This document shows positions 5,888 through 7,063 of a stretch of 7,063 nt of DNA, in pieces (within the stretch, counting starts at the first letter, position 1; each line of letters begins with the position of its first letter). The DNA comes from an uncultured Clostridia bacterium (GTDB taxonomy: Bacteria > Bacillota > Clostridia > TANB77 > CAG-508), in NCBI GenBank assembly GCA_934167225.1, contig CAKPLD010000062.1, forward strand, positions 1-7,063. Direction: 5' to 3'. The notes beneath the pieces were generated by a model, which saw only the letters and a list, made by a program, of their open reading frames with translations, did no database searches and had not been told where the DNA came from. The translations under genes were made by a program, and so were the position numbers.

Positions 5888-5894
5888 AAAGGAG
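5888..5894 (+). promoter_or_regulatory. Shine-Dalgarno that fixes the DUF1292 start at ATG 5900
   Basis: AAAGGAG ends 5 bases before ATG 5900. The alternative in-frame TTG at 5885 directly abuts this motif and would put it inside the coding sequence, so TTG is rejected. Confidence 0.8.
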
Positions 5895-5899
5895 AAATT

Positions 5900-6214
5900 A
5901 TGGAGGAAAATTTTGATGGAGAAGAATTAGATAATATAATATCTTTAAATGACGAAGATGGAAACGAAGTTAAATTTGAGTTTTTAGATTTAATAGATTT
6001 TGAAGATGAACAATATGTTGTATTACTACCAGTACTTGAAGAGGGAGAAGAAGATGAGGGAGAAGTAGTAATATTAAAATTAGAGGATTCAGACGAAGAT
6101 ACTGAACAAGAATCTTATGTAAGTGTTGAAAACGAAGAAACATTAATGAAAGTATTCAATATTTTCAAAGACAAATTTAGAGATGAATTCGATTTTGTTG
6201 ATAGCGATGAGTAA
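5900..6214 (+). CDS. yrzB: DUF1292 family protein (YrzB-like)
   Basis: A 104-residue, strongly acidic cytoplasmic protein. It carries the DUF1292 pattern: an early I-I-S-L-N-D-E-D-G-N-E-V-K-F-E-F strand pair, then F-E-D-E-Q-Y-V-V-L-L-P, an E/D-rich turn, E-V-V-I-L-K-L-E, and a C-terminal helix with E-E-T-L-M-K-V-F-N-I-F. The biochemical function of the family is unknown; it is recognised mainly by this fold pattern and by its position behind ruvX and ireB in Firmicutes, exactly as here. It lies 51 bases after ruvX in an AT-rich gap without a hairpin, and it is directly followed by a strong terminator, so it is the last gene of the operon. The gene symbol follows the Bacillus name and is by family, not by proven orthology. 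Confidence 0.93.
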   Translation: MEENFDGEELDNIISLNDEDGNEVKFEFLDLIDFEDEQYVVLLPVLEEGEEDEGEVVILKLEDSDEDTEQESYVSVENEETLMKVFNIFKDKFRDEFDFVDSDE

Positions 6215-6215
6215 T

Positions 6216-6255
6216 AAAAAAACTTAGATGATAATTGAATCGTCTAAGTTTTTTT
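6216..6255 (+). terminator. strong intrinsic terminator ending the operon
   Basis: The left arm (6216-6232, A7 then CTTAGATGAT) pairs with the right arm (6239-6255, ATCGTCTAAG then T7). The stem is 17 bp with one G-U pair and a 6-base loop, and the T-run follows the GC-containing core CTTAGA/TCTAAG. It begins one base after the DUF1292 stop. Because the A-run mirrors the T-run, it could also work on the opposite strand. Confidence 0.9.
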
Positions 6256-6298
6256 AAGTAAGAGAAAGAAAAATAAAAAAGAAAGGAAAGTGAGTTAA

Positions 6299-6781
6299 AT
6301 GAAAAGTTTTTCATCATGGTTACTTGTAATGTTTATGGGGATGTTTTGGCTATTTAGAGTAGCAGTAGCATTCCAAGCTCAATATGAGCAAAATTTTGGA
6401 GGTTTTATTGCATTTGATAATACAATCGAGATTGTTTTATTGTTTGTTGCAATATTATGTATGATATTAGTGTTAAGAAGAAGTTTAATTGGAGGAATTT
6501 TATATTTAGGTACATATGGATACTATTTTGGAGGATATATATTAAAAAATGCTATCCCTGTATTAATGGAGGGAGAATCAATGGATATGAGTGTTATGCA
6601 AAATAGTTTTGTTGCTATGATTGCTATTATTATCGCTTTTTGTGTTTTCTTTGATTTATTGGTGAATAAGATAAGAAAAAGAGATCCTAAGGATAAGAAA
6701 ACAGATTGGTTTTTCCAGAACGAACAGTATGATAGAAAGTATGATGAGAGAGCAGATAAGAATCAGTATAGAAATTATTAG
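6299..6781 (+). CDS. four-helix integral membrane protein of unknown function
   Basis: A 160-residue protein I cannot assign to a named function. It has four hydrophobic segments (about 5-25, 44-60, 62-82 and 103-123) and a highly charged tail (124-160) that ends with W-F-F-Q-N-E-Q-Y-D-R-K-Y-D-E-R-A-D-K-N-Q. With a basic K-I-R-K-R right after the last helix, both ends should face the cytoplasm. From memory this aromatic/charged tail recurs in small clostridial membrane proteins, but I could not verify that. The purine run GAAAGGAAAGTGAG (6281-6294) before ATG 6299 serves as ribosome binding site. It follows the operon terminator by only 43 bases, with no convincing promoter in between, so expression may come from read-through. 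Confidence 0.8.
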   Translation: MKSFSSWLLVMFMGMFWLFRVAVAFQAQYEQNFGGFIAFDNTIEIVLLFVAILCMILVLRRSLIGGILYLGTYGYYFGGYILKNAIPVLMEGESMDMSVMQNSFVAMIAIIIAFCVFFDLLVNKIRKRDPKDKKTDWFFQNEQYDRKYDERADKNQYRNY

Positions 6782-6964
6782 ATGTCAAAAGTTTTTGAAT
6801 GTTCTACAGATAATATAAGTTTGCACTTGAAACATATTAAAGATACATCTATTTATAAAAAATATTCATTGCCTGATGGTTTTCATTTTGAGTTTTATAA
6901 AGACGGGAATATGAATGATTGGATAAATATTCATATTGAGAGCGGGGAATTTTGTGCTATCTAA
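6782..6964 (+). CDS. short ORF resembling a truncated GNAT-type N-terminus (possible pseudogene)
   Basis: A 60-residue ORF whose ATG directly follows the TAG stop of the membrane protein gene, with no clear ribosome binding site of its own. The part around L-P-D-G-F-H-F-E-F-Y-K-D-G-N-M-N-D-W-I-N-I-H reads like the opening of some GNAT N-acetyltransferases, where a 'LPxGyhFefYkpGdxxxWixI' pattern precedes the acetyl-CoA-binding core. That core is missing: the frame stops at TAA 6962. Reading past the stop in the same frame gives E-G-I-M-I-F-H-D-K-K before a second stop at 6995, which could continue the family pattern. I infer a decayed gene, or one cut by a nonsense change. A genuine short protein is possible but less likely. 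The GNAT link is from memory and only moderately sure. Confidence 0.5.
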   Translation: MSKVFECSTDNISLHLKHIKDTSIYKKYSLPDGFHFEFYKDGNMNDWINIHIESGEFCAI

Positions 6965-7063
6965 GAAGGAATAATGATATTTCATGACAAGAAGTAGGCT
7001 AGATAGGTATTTACCTCAATTTATACTAATAAGTCAATTACAATTAATTTACTAATTTCTATG

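Larger units (their letters stand above)
1279..6255 (+). other. predicted transcription unit of six genes
   Basis: From the promoter at 1244-1272 to the terminator at 6216-6255 six genes follow on one strand. The gaps are 7, 25, 14, -4 and 51 bases, and no terminator hairpin is visible between them. This links the unusual three-gene module to ireB, ruvX and the DUF1292 gene. Internal promoters inside coding sequence cannot be excluded by eye. Confidence 0.5.

Noticed and set aside
5885..5899. TTG 5885 as start of the DUF1292 protein
   Set aside because: It would place the AAAGGAG ribosome binding site inside the coding sequence. ATG 5900 has ideal spacing to it.
6983..7054. 23-codon frame ATG 6984 to TAA in the right-hand tail
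   Set aside because: It is very short, has a poorly spaced purine run upstream and shows no recognisable motif. The tail 6965-7063 also has a 5-bp AGGTA/TACCT hairpin, too small to interpret.
1..7063. CRISPR arrays, tRNA or rRNA genes, insertion sequences, riboswitches
   Set aside because: No regularly spaced repeats, no tRNA-like cloverleaf, no transposase frame or terminal repeats, and no long structured leader were seen.

Overview
This is a very AT-rich bacterial window in which all confident genes lie on the + strand. It is most consistent with an uncultured or gut-type Clostridia member of the Bacillota. Reasons: strong Gram-positive Shine-Dalgarno sequences, heavy use of ATA and AGA codons, the Firmicutes-typical order ireB - ruvX - DUF1292 (yrzB), and a wall hydrolase of the Firmicutes glucosaminidase type. 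TGA is used as a real stop (ireB) and TGG codes for Trp, so the standard bacterial code applies and this is not a Mycoplasma-type code. The taxonomic call is inference.

Layout. 1-170: intergenic. It holds a good sigma-A-type promoter for the first gene, two inverted repeats, and possibly the first few codons of a divergent gene running off the left edge. 181-1203: a membrane-anchored peptidoglycan hydrolase (TM anchor, G5-like domain, Glu-Pro spacer, glucosaminidase domain). 1204-1321: a second promoter. From here a probable long operon runs to a strong intrinsic terminator at 6216-6255. It contains a small exported two-helix membrane protein (1322-1738), a 747-residue pseudo-receiver / AT-hook / degenerate MinD-ParA-like protein (1746-3989), a membrane-anchored GAF plus degenerate GGDEF protein (4015-5151), IreB (5166-5426), RuvX (5423-5848) and DUF1292/YrzB (5900-6214). 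After the terminator come a four-helix membrane protein of unknown function (6299-6781) and, directly abutting it, a 60-codon ORF that looks like the beginning of a GNAT-type acetyltransferase cut by a stop (6782-6964). Bases 6965-7063 hold no gene I can support.

How the genes may work together. ireB-ruvX-yrzB is a conserved housekeeping block: IreB/ReoM is a target of the PASTA-domain Ser/Thr kinase that tunes cell-wall synthesis, and RuvX is a Holliday-junction resolvase-like or rRNA-processing nuclease. The unusual part is the three genes before it. They encode an exported small membrane protein, a DNA-tethering-looking CpaE/TadZ-like scaffold with two AT-hooks and an altered P-loop, and a membrane sensor whose cyclase domain has lost its catalytic residues. 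Both signalling domains and the ATPase appear catalytically degenerate, which suggests a scaffold or localisation system rather than an enzyme cascade. That module is the best candidate for something undescribed here.
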